Source: Girardinichthys multiradiatus | Taxonomy: Eukaryota > Chordata > Actinopteri > Cyprinodontiformes > Goodeidae | Reading direction: 5' to 3' | Length of the DNA: 64,000 nucleotides | NCBI RefSeq assembly: GCF_021462225.1 | Contig: NC_061808.1 | Span: forward strand, 25,891,119 to 25,955,118 | Shown: piece by piece, positions 1-12,534 of the stretch | Layout of the letters: each line of letters opens with the position of its first letter | Position numbering within the stretch: the stretch's first letter is position 1 | Position numbers and translations under genes: made by a program | Notes under the pieces: generated by a model | Database searches by the model: none | Seen by the model: the letters and a program-made list of their open reading frames with translations, nothing else | Told to the model about the DNA's origin: nothing

Positions 1-182
1 ACATCCAAGCCTTTCCCATGCTGTTTAATTAGACGCAACATCACAAAAACATTTAATAAAGCAGGTAAGGTGTTGCAAGCCTTCTTGCATTATTTTTGTT
101 TCATTTTAAGACTAAGCACATTAAATTGGCATACAAACAATAACTTGGCATTATTCACAGACAGTAGTAAAATGCTCTAGGA

Positions 183-3100
183 TTATGCAGCCTTGTCATG
201 CAACTTGGCTGCGATTTTCTGCAGCTCCATATCCATTGCTGCCAGGTTTTCCAGCTCTTTCTCCTGTGGGGAAAAAAAAGATTTTAACATCAGCAACAAC
301 AAACATGTTACATCATTATTACAGTAATTGAAGCCATTCAGACAGGTCTCTGAAAGGTTGTATAAGGTCTCAAGTAGAATTTGATTTGGGCACCCACTGC
401 CCACCAGCCACTGACTGCACTTTAATAAATGTTTGTTTGCGTTGGAAAGAAGAGTTTAATTAGTCCAGCTTACATGCAACACGTACACAGAAAATTGGCA
501 ATGATGGAGATTGTTGCCCAAAATCATTGTATAAGTAAGCTGCAGAAAACATTAAACTAGTTGCCTTAAATTATAACCATGTTAAGTTTTTTATTTTTTT
601 TAATACGCATGCCAACAATTTTAAATCTTACATTAAAAGAAGAAAAAAAATTGAAGCAGCAACGCTGAGCAGCAGCTTAGTTTGCATTGCTTTGGGCCGG
701 CTCTGCATTCATATTTGCTACAGCATTTATGTAAGCCTGTTCCCATGTCAGGAGGACACCTCTAAGGTTGATGACTCACTTGGGTTACATATTCCTCTAT
801 CCTGCAAGATGCAGTGCCGTGAAACTAATGAATCACTTTGACACTGCCTCAGTAATTTAGTTTTCCTGCTCCAATGTATTTGATGAGAGAAGGCAGAAGT
901 CCTCCACTTTTTTTTTTTTTTTTTTAGCATCTTTGAGCTGATTACTCTGAGACTGTAATCATTTGCTCCTTGGTGTGATTACTGCAGCAGTCATAAAATA
1001 CTGCTGTGGAGAAGTCAAACAGGGTAAACAAGAATATGTTCTGTGGTGAGGCAGAGTTTATAGGTCCAGATACTTTCTGGAACCTGACCAGATGTATATT
1101 CACATAGTTCTAGGATGCCTCCATTGAGACTGGAGATTTCCAATAAGGAGTTTTTTGCTCCCAGTAAAGCGTTTCTGCAATGTGATCATGGCTTTATTAG
1201 GTGAACCAAATTCAGTGTGTCATTTTGGCAGAGATGCATGCAAAAATAAAAAAAGATTTCTGTTCCCTCTTTGCAAATATTAGATTTGCAATATTTACGT
1301 TTTGGCTGCATCCTGGTTTCAAGGTTGCAGTTAAAATCATGCATTTGAAGACAATTTGTTCTGTTGTCTTCTTTGCATGAATATCCAAACATAAAGAAAG
1401 CCTTGTACTTGGATAATCAGTTAAGAACAGCATGACTGAACCTCCTGTGGAGTGAGCGTTCTCTGCTGTGAGCTCCTCTTCACCTCCTCATTAGTGGAGT
1501 GGTTAGCCAGCTGGTTTAACTTGTAACTCAGCACTTTGGTCAGTTCATCCATCTAAAACAAACACAGAACAAGGAAACATTTCAACTATGCTCTCTGGCT
1601 TGGAAGATATATGCATGTTGTAAAACTTTGGACGGCTTCATTAAGGTCTGCAAAGCTGCAGGCCTTCATATATAGATAATAAGTTTAATACTAACAGTTA
1701 AAAATATAATGATCATCTTTGAAGCTCACCTTCGTTGATGTTGCTGGTTGTTCATCTGAATCTCTTTTAAACCACGCAGGGTGGTAATAGCCTTTATTAA
1801 TCCAGGGATTGCGCTTCTCAGCCAGATACCTAAACATGAGCAATTTAGATGCCAGATATGTTCTGTTAGCGCAAGCAAACAGCTTCATGTTGGTTCATTT
1901 GTACCTCACCTCTCTACTACTATGAAATCTATACCATATTGCATATAAAGGGGCAAACAAAAAAAAAAAAGATAATTTAGGTAAAATACCTTAAAGCTTC
2001 ATCTCTGTCTATTCCTTCTACTGTGTTCTCTTCCGAATCTCCCCTCTGCCCCATCTCGTCCTCTGATGATCCTCGCTTGTGAAGTCTTCTCTTATGGTGG
2101 TATCGGTGTGTGGGCTTCCAAATCCGCTTTTCTATCTCTCCATCTTCATTCTCTTCTCTTTTATCGAAATCCCAATATTCCTGACTGCGCTCTTCCTCTG
2201 ATTCTTCCATGCCGTCCTCTCCAAGCTCTTCATTGCGCTTATGTTTCCTCTGGTGGAACCTGCCAGGCCTCCAGTCCCTCTTCTCTCTTCCACTATCAAA
2301 GTCCCAGTATTCCTGGCTCCGATCTTCATCTGGTTCTTCCCTGGCTTCCTCTGGAAGTGCCTCATCACGTTTGTGCCTCCTTTGTGAATGCCTGCCAGGC
2401 CTCCAGTCCCTCTTCTCTCTTCCACTATCAAAGTCCCAGTATTCCTGGCTCCGATCTTCATCTGGTTCTTCCCTGGCTTCCTCTGGAAGTGCCTCATCAC
2501 GTTTGTGCCTCCTTTGTGAATGCCTGCCAGGCCTCCAGTCCCTCTTCTCTCTTCCACTATCAAAGTCCCAGTATTCCTGGCTCCGATCTTCATCTGGTTC
2601 TTCCCTGGCTTCCTCTGGAAGTGCCTCATCACGTTTGTACCTCCTTTGTGAATGCCTGCCAGGCCTCCAGTCCCTCTTCTCTCTTCCACTATCAAAGTCC
2701 CAGTATTCCTGGCTCCGATCTTCATCTGGTTCTTCCCTGGCTTCCTCTGGAAGTGCCTCATCACGTTTGTGCCTCCTTTGTGAATGCCTGCCAGGCCTCC
2801 AGTCCCTCTTCTCTCTTCCACTATCAAAGTCCCAGTATTCCTGGCTCCGATCTTCATCTGGTTCTTCCCTGGCTTCCTCTGTAAGAGCCTCATCACGTTT
2901 GTGCCTCCTTTGTGAATGCCTGCCAGGCCTCCATGTCCTCTTCTCTCTGCCAGTATCAAAATCCCAATATTCCTGGCTCTGTTCTTCATTAGGTTCTTCC
3001 TTTTCTTCGTCTGAAAGCTCCTCATCACGCTTGTGCCTTGTTTGGTGATGTCTGCCAGTCCTCCACTCCCTCTTGTCAATATCCCACGATTCCTGACTGC

Positions 3101-5316
3101 GGTCTTCATATTCCTCACCCTCTAAAGGTTCATTGCTACGTTTGTGGAGCTTTTTCTTGTGATGATAGCGATGCGTGGGTTTCCATATGCGCTCATCTCT
3201 CTCCTCATCCTCCTGCCTTTTGTCAACATCCCAGTACTCTTGACTGCGGTCCTCCTCTGGCTCTGCCCCATCTTCCTCATCCCGCTTGTGTTTTCTTTGG
3301 TGGTGCCTTCCAGGCCTCCAGTTTCTCTTCTCTCGTTCTTCACTCTCTTCGTCCTCTTCACCGTCCTCTGACCTCCTTTCTACCTCTCCCCAACTCTCCT
3401 GACTCCGCTCATAATCTTCCTCTCCTCGTTTGCTCTTCCTCTGGTGGAATCTTCCAGGCCTCCAGCCACTCCTTTTCTCCCGTATTTCTTCCTCATTATT
3501 CCCGTCCCTCTTCTCTGTCACACTCCATGATTCCTGGTTCTGCTCATCTTCAGGGGTTTCCCTCTTTTTCTCAACAGATTTCAGGAGTGCCTCGATGTCT
3601 TTGACATCTGCTGTCTTTGCCGTAGGTTCCCCAGCGTGAGAGATATCCTCCTGAGTTACAATCGCCTCAACATTCTTTTTGTTCGTTGGAGCATATTTAA
3701 CCCCTATGATAGAAAAACAAGCAAGAACATCATCGAAAACCGAGTTTGGTTTTGTTTAGCTGATTTCAGAGTTTGATACAGTGCCTTGCAAACTTCATCT
3801 AAGGCATAAAATCTGAGGACAGAACCAACCCAAAGCAGCACATAACTGTGGAAGTGGAAAGAAAATGTCCATTAGTTTTTTTTAACATGTTTGTATGTTA
3901 CCCACTTTACAGTGTTACCCCTAAATAAAATCCAAAGCAGCCAACTGCCTCAAGAAGTCACCTAATTAGGAAATAGTCTACCTATTCATAATTTACACTT
4001 GGTGCAAAAACAGCTGTTTTTCAGTGGTGTGTTTGAGGACACTAGTGCACAAACAGCATCATAAAGATCAACGAACGCAACAGACATGTCACACTCCAGG
4101 GATAAAGTAGAGCTATTTAAATCTGGCCTTCATGAACGAGAATTGTTAAAAGAAAGCCATAAATGTCCCTTCTGTAGCTTGGCACAAGCCACACAGGGAA
4201 CACAATAAAGATGTCGAAGAAGGTGCTCTGGTCATATGAAACCAAAAATGAACATTGGCCTACAAGCAAAAATGCTATGTGTGAAGGAACACTAACATTG
4301 TGTATCACACCTCATGTTTACTGTGAAATGTGGTGGCAGCATCATGCTGTGGAGATGTTTTTCTTTAGCAGGTGAAGGAAGCTGATCGTAGTTGTTTGGA
4401 GTCTGGATGTAGCTAAATACAAGTGCAATCCTGGAAGAACCCTGAGAGATTAGAGTGGAGTTTGACTTTCCAGCACGATTAACGACCTTAAAAATACAGT
4501 CAGAACAATGGTGTCAATATATGTGGCAAAACGTAACGCTTTTTATGCTCTTCACCCAGTCTAAGATTGAGAATTTTTTTTTTAGAAGAATCTACAAAAT
4601 CTGAATACATAAATACATTCTTTTGACTTTAAAGGGACAAAATGTCAAAAACTTTAAGGGTTTTAATGCTTCACTGTATATTTGGTGTGTTACCTCATAC
4701 CACTTTGATTTTAAAATTAAAACTGCAAAAATAAGAAAGTCGTATTTTACACTGTTACTGTTTAAACCCACCCACTTCTTGGAATCTCAGTATCGCAATA
4801 CTTGAATTGTTGCGCATCATCAAACAATAATCGTTAAAGTTTCCAGCTCTATTCATTAAACCTGAAGGAGGGCAAAAAATATACAATACTAGAGTTATTT
4901 TTCCAACAAACCTGCTTGGAGAATATCTTTGCATTCCTGATCCAAATGAATGTCCGGCTTGGAGAGCGCCTTGGACAAGACTTCAACCAGACATCGTGCT
5001 ACCTGCAAAATTCAAAGAAATTATCTTATCATGTTCAAGATAATGACTTCATCATGTAATAATTCAAAGTTTTAAACTATTCAAGCATACCACATCTTCT
5101 CTCTGTCCCTCTTTTCCTAATGGAAGCGCTACAGTTTCTGCACAAGAAAAAAAAAGAGGATTAAGAAAAATGCGAAGCTGTTAGAGTTGTCTCTGTCCAT
5201 GGTGCTGAATTGATTACCATCTATCTGCATGCATGCAAAAAAAAAAAAAATAAATACAAACAAACTTTACCCCTACCTGCAAGGATAGCCAAAACGATAA
5301 CAAGCGCAGTTTTCAT
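183..5316 (-). CDS. chgb: Chromogranin B (secretogranin I), seven coding exons
   Basis: Acidic secretory-granule protein, sorted into dense-core vesicles and cut at dibasic sites into peptides. I read exons (minus strand, 5' to 3') at 5316-5277, 5137-5091, 5002-4912, 3703-1990, 1829-1730, 1552-1442 and 263-183; all junctions are GT-AG and phases agree, giving about 727 residues (human CHGB 677). Residues 1-13 (MKTALVIVLAILA) form a hydrophobic signal peptide. Cys33 and Cys53 match the N-terminal disulphide loop of chromogranins. Exon 4 encodes alternating acidic blocks and basic blocks ending in KR. Exon 5 encodes EKRNPWINKGYYHPAWFKR. The last exon encodes EKELENLAAMDMELQKIAAK, almost the same as the C-terminus of human CHGB; this fixes the identity. 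Residues about 318-538 are a near-perfect 44-residue tandem array. Intron 3 contains a decayed Tc1 element. Exon boundaries are my reading, not transcript-confirmed. Confidence 0.93.
2269..2928 (-). repeat. chgb: In-frame coding minisatellite: five 132 bp units in chgb exon 4
   Basis: Units start at 2269, 2401, 2533, 2665 and 2797, each exactly 132 bp (44 codons). Units 1, 2 and 4 are identical. Unit 3 has one change (near 2639, His to Tyr). Unit 5 has two (near 2882 and 2886, one of them Pro to Thr). That is three substitutions in 660 bp. Each unit encodes a basic block (WRPGRHSQRRHKR) and an acidic block with the conserved SQEYWDFD. Diverged versions of the same module lie on both sides within exon 4. 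The period is a multiple of three, so long open frames also appear in other frames and on the plus strand; I treat those as shadows. Confidence 0.97.
3778..4678 (+). mobile_element. Decayed Tc1/mariner-type transposon in chgb intron 3
   Basis: The ends read acagtgccttgcaaa and (inverted) cttcactgta, the terminal style of a common fish Tc1 family. The interior keeps transposase-derived text such as gtgctctggtcatatgaaac near 4220 (originally V-L-W-S-D-E-T-K) and gcagcatcatgctgtgg near 4335. There is no usable open frame. At about 0.9 kb it is shortened relative to a full Tc1. It lies antisense to chgb. Confidence 0.75.
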
Positions 5317-5404
5317 CCTGTCGAAGTGAAAGTACAACCGGAGAAAAGTGACCCAGTTGTATCATCAGCTCTCGTCCCTCCGCAGCCGCAGGAGAGAGCT
5401 GCGC

Positions 5405-5510
5405 TGACTGGGAGCAGGAGCCGAGGAGCGCCTTAAAATAAGGAGGGGAGTGGGCTGGAGGTGCGTGGGAGGACGACTCAGGGCTCGGATAATGTCATGA
5501 CTCATTAGAC
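5405..5510 (-). promoter_or_regulatory. chgb: Probable chgb core promoter
   Basis: About 120 bp upstream of the chgb start codon the minus strand reads CCTTATTTTAAGG (5443-5431), a TATA-like and CArG-like element placed for transcription to begin near 5405 and leave a 5' UTR of about 90 bases. An AP-1-type TGACTCA lies at 5498-5504. The block is GC-rich compared with its surroundings. The assignment rests on motif and spacing only. Confidence 0.5.
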
Positions 5511-6240
5511 CCGATATGGAAAGTGACCTGAGCGAAAGTCGATACACGAACTAGGTCGATATTTATTCGGGAATACATTTAGTCAGTGTCACGATTCATC
5601 CAGATGATAGCCTACACCGTTTTTAGGGGATGTTGCGGTCGGGGTTTTTATGTCGTGCTCATCATGAGATGCCTGATGGGACAGGGGATGTTAAACAAAA
5701 CATCACGAAGGCATTGATCTGATGTCTAAATCCCTGAATAACCTGAATACTTGGTGAAGATTCATAACCGGGGAAACTATTGAAAACGGCATTTTTGAGC
5801 GAGGGCGTGATAATATTATAGCTGAAACAGTAACTTTTAGAAATATAATTTAACCTATACAAGAACTCTTCATTTTAATAAATGTGTGAAATAACCATTC
5901 CCTGCCACTTAAACATACTTTCCCAGAACTTAAAAGCAGTTTTCTTGTACATCCATGATTTGTCTGCTTTGATAAACCCACATGTAAGTGGTCGACGTCA
6001 CTGCCACCCACTGGCTGAACTGTGTATTTGCACAGGCCATCCCTTCAGTGTACACGGGATTTGGCATTCGTTTGTGTTTTGCCTTTGAAACTCTTATTGT
6101 ACCGTCAAAACGCACAGTAATACTGAATAAATACCAGAGTTAAAGTTGTCTTGGAGAATCGAGCATGAATACTCATTTACTTTGCTTTTTTAACAATTGT
6201 AAAGCCATATCATCTACATCTATATCTATTCTCTCTCTCT

Positions 6241-6316
<76 letters not shown>

Positions 6317-8529
6317 GTGTTAGCACTTGCAGAGCTTTTAATGCAAATGTGCCAGACTGGATTGCACCAAACCTTTATTTGTCTTATGAGTCACTGGTAG
6401 AGGAATTTTTAGAATGGTTCCCATCGGTGGTTCTTGCATGAATGGCTTTCCACCCCTTCTGCTACCCCATACACATCCGAAAACATCTTCACCACTCTAC
6501 GGACTATGGATGGATTTCAACAATTAGTTTAAGATAAGGGGGTTCAAACATAAAGTTTTCACACAATACAATGTGTTTTAAGCATTCATAATCACTACTG
6601 AGTAATCCAGTTACAGTTTGATATCTATATGATATCTATATAATAATCTATATGATTTTCACGCTTGTCTCAATCTAAGTTGATCCTGATACCAAGAAGG
6701 CATTGAAACAATTTTTTTTAAACAGCCACAATAAAGGAATCAAAACATACCAGAATCTGTTACTAGATTAATTATCTACCAAAATGGTTGTCAATAGCAA
6801 ATAAATCATAAAACATGTAAATATCTCAACGACTTTTAAAGCAATGGTTCATGTCAAGAAACTGCTACTTTTCTAACTTTCTGCAGCAGCTAGTTGTGCT
6901 GCGGTGCTAAAACTAACAGGTAATTACACATTTTGAGACTTGGTTTGAACTGTGATATTTTTTAAACTGGCCGTTACACTAAGGGTGCTACAGTTAACAA
7001 CCTTTTTGTTAGCTTCTAATGAAAAATTTATTATATCCTTCACTGCAACTTGAGCACAGTGGCTCTTAAGTTCAATTGGTTTTCCAGCCTATAGATATCT
7101 TTGCTGGGGATTTTGTTGCTCAAAAAATGTTTTTTTGTATACATAACAGATCCTGGTGCAGATCAGATCAGCATCAGCATCAGTTTTTCTCCAGGATGTA
7201 TTTGATGCAGGAAAAAGGTAGAAAGCCTACAGATAAATGGAGGCATACCCATTTAAACCAAATTATGCAAAATAAATGGCCACCTGAAGAGAAGAATTAG
7301 TAAATAACAATGACAGAATGCACTGTCGAAATTAAGACATGTAAGGAACCGCAGATGGAGAAAAATCACTTATAGAGTACACGATGTGCCACTTGATTCC
7401 AAGAAACAGAGGTAACCAACCTTTTGGGATACTTACCTCTATCAATGTTTGTGTGCTCAATAATAAGCAGACAAATAAATAAATAATATTAGAGATTTAA
7501 ACAGGCCTTGACAAAAGTAGTGTCCTTTCACATTGAGCCCAGTCAAATTTCATAAACTATAGTAAACTGAAGAAATGGAACTAGGCCTGTCCTCTTAATT
7601 CAATGGAGGATAGATGTAAGCAATAAAGAGTGAAGAACCAGAACCACTGTATAATGCTATACTTGATATGCATAAGGAGCCGAATTGGGCCCAATATTTT
7701 TGCAAGAATAAAAATTGTGTTTGAGGGTGTATTTTTAATCTAAAGGCAGTACAAAAGGCAAAAGTTTTCTCTTCCTCACAACTTTATATGAAACCAGACT
7801 GTGCATGAACTGTATCATAAATTGGATTGGACTGGATGAAACTGAAATGAGCATTGCCAGAGCTCAAACATACTGAACTCAGCTCAGCATAGCTCACATC
7901 ATTTAATCTGACAGCTCCTGGGACATTCTTTTTGGCACTTCATATCTGCTCTTCTTGATCCCTCCTGCTGCCGCTTGTTATTTCTCATTGCATGCACCTT
8001 CATTCACACAGAATTAAAACTCACATGTGACCAGGCTGATACCCAAAAGTTAAAATGATTCTGTCTCAAGTGTGGTGATAAACACTTTAACATTTTTACA
8101 CAGCAACCACTGACCTTTGTGTGTGCCAAAGAATGTACAAATTCAATCATGTCTTAAAACCCGAGAGCCCAGAAACTGCAGCGGCTGCGAGCAAAATGAG
8201 AGCTTTGTGTTCCATAAATCTGTCTGGCTGTGCTTTTCATGCGTACATGACTGGTTACAGATATTTGTTACTGCAGACAGCCTCCACTGGGGTAAAATAA
8301 TAACTGGTCAGAGCATGAACTGTAATGTCAGATGGTGTATTGTGCATTCAAGCAATTCATGCTCATCTAAAGCTGTTGATCGGCCCAGTCTTTGGTGTAA
8401 TTTATAGTATGACCACCTTAGTTTTACGCATTATGTTCAGTGAGCAGAAGCATAGTGAGGTTCTGCTGCAGACACTGTATAGGTCTTGTCTGAGTGGCTC
8501 ACATGATTCATCTACTTAGTATCAAAATA
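5511..8529. other. Intergenic stretch without a recognised gene
   Basis: This stretch upstream of chgb is AT-rich. I see no exon with coding character and no recognised repeat except the CT/AT microsatellite at 6225-6311. Short open frames here lack family similarity and splice context. Confidence 0.6.
6225..6311. repeat. Compound (CT)n-(AT)n microsatellite
   Basis: A run of CT dinucleotides, with two early CCCT interruptions, passes directly into about 16 AT dinucleotides ending near 6311. It is a simple-sequence tract, expected to vary in length between individuals. Confidence 0.97.
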
Positions 8530-8914
8530 GGCAAAATAGGGCACTAACGGTTATTTTGCTAATTGATTAATGTGTCGACTACTTTTTTGATTAATCAATT
8601 AATAATCGGAAATCAGAAGATGATTAATAGGAGATTTTTTACTGGATTTGAACCAGGTGAAGCTACAGCTATTCTACTTGAGGAGTTCTGGATAGGGCAT
8701 ATTAACCAACAAAGAAAGTTCTTCCATCTTAAACCCAAAATGTATACATTTTTTGTACAATTTTGGCCTAATTACTCTAAGTGGATTGTTCTTTGAGCAA
8801 ACGGCATGTTTTAGTCTGTATACTCCAGTTAACGATTATTCGATTACTAAATTAGTTGAGGATTATTTTAATAATCAGTTAATCACGATTAATTTGGTTT
8901 ATCGCTTCAGCCCT
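8530..8914. mobile_element. hAT-like MITE with inverted ends
   Basis: The left end (agggcactaacggttatttt, followed by gattaatcaattaataatcg) and the right end (ttaacgattattcg... tatcgcttcagccct) are diverged inverted copies. Both resemble the widespread fish repeat that begins agggctgcaactaacgatta. The centre carries no transposase frame. The family label is from memory of this repeat type. Confidence 0.65.
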
Positions 8915-9109
8915 ATATCAAAATCACTGATGAAGAAAACACTTTTCTGTTTTTCTGTGGGTGTGTGCATTTCCATATGTTCTTCTGTCTGTGGCTCTCG
9001 GCCGCTGCTATTTTTCTAGCCCTGATAAATGTTTTATTAAGCCTTAAAGACATAAGAGTACAAAGGTGGTGCAGAGGGGATTTGAGATGCACAGTCCAAT
9101 GTGTTTGCA

Positions 9110-9729
9110 TTAGGGTTAGGTCCGCTACTACAAATCCCAGCGGGCACTGCGGCTGATATGACGGGGCGTCCCAAGACTGACGTCACAGAACACTATATAG
9201 GAATGTTGCCCCTTTAAGGAGGTGCTTTCCAGCTGAAACCGAGACGCGGTTATCACGCAACTGGAGCATCAATTCTGGAGAAGAAATCCCATGTGGACTT
9301 TCATTCATTCCCCTGTTGGCCAACGAAAAGAAAAATTCATGAAAGAAGTTTCTGGAATAGGAAGGCCAGAAATTTCAGTTTACTGATCGAAGACGTGAGT
9401 TTAACACGTAACCAAAAAAAAACCACTGAGTTTTCAAGGAGACGCAATTTTTCCTCCTTGTTTTTTTTTTTTGTTCCAGTCGACTAGTGACGGTCCGTCA
9501 TATTTTTCACCTTTCTGCCAAGAAGGTCACAAAGGACGAAAAACGGACTGCTTTGCTGAATATCCGCGGACGCGTGGAACTCTTTAGGGTGCAATCACAA
9601 CACCAGAAGACATCTCTGGCTTCAATTCATAAATAAGGATTTTTGGTTAAGAAATTAATGTTCTCAAATTATGATTTTAAATTATAATTCTTGATAAATA
9701 TTAATTAATCAATAATCATAATCCCAACA
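9110..9729 (+). mobile_element. Promoter-bearing LTR-like element (candidate solo LTR)
   Basis: The segment is flanked by a 7 bp direct repeat, GTTTGCA (9103-9109 and 9730-9736). Inside, in order, are a full CRE (TGACGTCA, about 9179), a TATA box (actatatagg, about 9192), a strong splice donor (GAC|gtgagt at 9395), an AATAAA near 9631 and the terminus CCCAACA. This order of promoter, leader and poly(A) signal is that of an LTR. No second copy and no gag/pol is nearby. The left boundary (TTAGGG) is not the usual TG, so the edges are tentative. It could instead be a host promoter. Confidence 0.45.
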
Positions 9730-9736
9730 GTTTGCA

Positions 9737-12490
9737 ACAAAACCACTCCCCTTTCATCACTGATCATTTTGCATACATGAACAAAAGGCAAGCTGTTGAT
9801 GAATGCAATGCTTTTGTTGCATGAAGGCTTTGAGTGAGCTTTGATCTTTGGTCAGGACAAGCTTTGTGTTTGGCTTTTAACAACCGGAAACTATGATGAT
9901 TCTCCAAAAAGAACAGACGAGCTTGTGCACAGCCCTCTTTGGTCAGAGACACTTAATTCCGATTCATATTTTATCTTATTTGAGGCACATTTTGCTGCAA
10001 AGATTGCACTTTTTGTTGTGGACCCTCTTATTAGTGATCAGTCTGAAGTAGAATCTGAGACTATGCACAAATTAAACCAAACTGTAAGTGTTAGGTGTAA
10101 CAGTGTGGGCTGGTTGCTGCAGTTTTAGGATGTTTACTGTTTTGCTGTGTTTACATGATGAACGATTTTAGCTGCTAAGTGAATGATTAACTCCTTAAAA
10201 CAGGATTAAAGGTTGGATCGGTTCAACACTTGATCTCTTACTTTAGTATTATGCTGACAGGATGAAAGAATAATGCAGTGAAATTGTGTTTGGTTGTGTA
10301 TGCTGAAGTAAAAGCAGGGACTTGCCAAGGCCACCATTAACTGATAATGTTAAATGATTAAATGCTATCTGTTTTTAGTTATTTCAGGTGACACCCAAAT
10401 TAAAACACACAGCTATTAGTGTAATAGTTGATGAATTCACCACAAACATTTTAATACATGCCAGATCTTTAAGATTCAAAGATATCGTGTATTTAAAAAA
10501 CAGTGGAAGTTATTTTTTACTTTACAAACAATAGCCTTTGAATTTTTACAGAGTTGTATAGGTAATTACTTAAAAGTTAGTGAAGAAAATCAAAATTTGC
10601 TTTAAAAAATATTTTAAAGGTCAAGTTTGGGTTAGAATTTAAGTTGATGTAGAATGTAAAGTCTTTCAGTCAGTGAAATTATGAATTGTAGCTGAAGATT
10701 TTGTTGCTTGCTTTCTGTTTCTAGGTGATGTCTGCACTGGTACAGACATTGAAAAGCCTATTTTTTTGTGTGTTTGTTTTAAACCTGTGAAAGTAACTGT
10801 TTAACACTTAGATTTTTGTAAAGTACCGAAATAAAGTCATTATGGCATTTATTCGGTCACTCCTTAGATATCACAAAGAGCAGAGTTTTTATGTTTTCTT
10901 CAAATTTAAAGTCTTAGTCATTAAAATGGATGTGCTGGCTCTTCACTTTGAACACATTTGTAGCACTGAAAATACAACTGTAACTTATTGTTTATACTCA
11001 CTGAGAAAAAAAACAAAATCCTGTATTATTGACACAATCGCCACACCAAACACAGCCAAACCCACCACTATTGCAGCACATCTAATATGAATTATATCAA
11101 GCTTATAAGAATGTAATTTGCTGTTGAAATCTCAGATACAGTTTATGTCAAGCCTAAAGGTCTCACATCTACAGGTATTATTAAAGATAAGTCCTCCTAA
11201 GTGCCTGATTTGAGGTCAGTGTGACTCTCTGAAGCTTTACACCTATTGACAACAGTTAAACCTTTAAACCTGAAGGAGAATTTGGGCAAAATAATCTAAT
11301 TTCTCTTTCACTGCTGTCTGAGTGCTGACTTCAAACTACTTGATGTTATCACTCCTGTGAGGAACATTTAACATCAGTGCCCATTAAACCAACAAGCAGA
11401 AGGTCACAGCATTGAAGGCACCTCAGGGCACTATTAGTCATCTTTAATAATGTTGTGGATCTTCTATGAGATGATTTTAGGGTGTAGTTTTGTCATTTTT
11501 TCAATCTTCCCAGATATTATAGGGTATGTTGTATTACTCTGAAAACCTGAAATGCACATATCTCTGCTTTTTCATTCAAACTGTGCCACAGTGTTAAATT
11601 AAGACTCAGAATACTTTGCTTCTTAAATAGGAAAGAGTTGTATGTGCAAATATTTTACAAATGCTTGTTCATGTAATGTTTTGTAGGTTGTGAGTTGGAC
11701 CAAAATGCTGGTAGATATTCTAGTTGAGCATAGTGAAGGATTTTTAACAATAAAACAGAAAACTTGAAATGTCTTGAGAAGGGCAAACTGGACATGGAGC
11801 ACAGACAGAGGAACTGGCAGTCTAACGGAAGAATCGAGTAAGGAACAATAAATAACCAAGAGCCTAAATACTGAGGCAGGGGTGGAAGAAGCCAAAGGAA
11901 CCAGAGGAGCTAATCAGAGGAGATGTGGAAGATCTGAGGGAGGATGAAAGCAGAGAAGGTGAGGAAGGGAGATTTATTAACAAAAGGGGTCTAAACAAGG
12001 GGAAAACACTAACACTGATCTAAGAGGAAAAAAATCCAAATGCACAAAGAAAAGAACAACAACTAAACTAAGAAACTAAACACAAAGGAGTGAAGTAATA
12101 TGGAAGCTCCTTCCTAACATAAAATGAACACAAATCAATTAACCAAGTATGGCAAGACCTATAGAACATAAATACACAATAAGGAAATGACCAAAAATAC
12201 AAAAACAAATGAAAACCCAAACACCATTGTTCAAAACAATTTAACCTTGATCTATAATTGCAGTCTCAACAAATAAAATTAAAAAAGTGAAAGTCCATCC
12301 ATGTTAGGAATTGTGGTTTTGCAGTCAGACCCAGGCGCAGAGAGGAGGGTTGGATGAACACAACAGGTTTATTAGACAAGGACAGGGAACTTTAAAATTA
12401 GCACAAAGGAATAACTAATAAGTCAATAATATAAAACATAATGAACAACAGGGAATAGATGAAAACAAACACACATACACAAATGAGAAC
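9737..12490. other. Intergenic stretch with unclassified repeat-like text
   Basis: No host exon is recognised. From about 11740 to 12490 the sequence (aactggacatggagcacag..., then cagacccaggcgcagagagg near 12330) has the look of dispersed fish repeats whose start resembles the insert at 24555-24915. I cannot assign a class. The remainder is AT-rich and unremarkable. Confidence 0.4.
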
Positions 12491-12534
12491 CAAAACCTAA
12501 TTAAAGATGAGCCATTACTTCCTTACCATTCTGT

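Noticed and set aside
2269..2928. Regular direct repeats resembling a CRISPR-like array
   Set aside because: Units are contiguous, without unique spacers, and are coding in a eukaryotic gene.
2066..3048. Long plus-strand and alternative-frame open frames across chgb exon 4 (up to 328 residues)
   Set aside because: The 132 bp period is divisible by three, so any frame open in one unit stays open in all. Splice phases, signal peptide and C-terminus support only the minus-strand chgb frame.
9110..9120. TTAGGGTTAGG at the left edge of the LTR-like element as telomere-derived
   Set aside because: Only two partial units; too short to support a telomeric origin.
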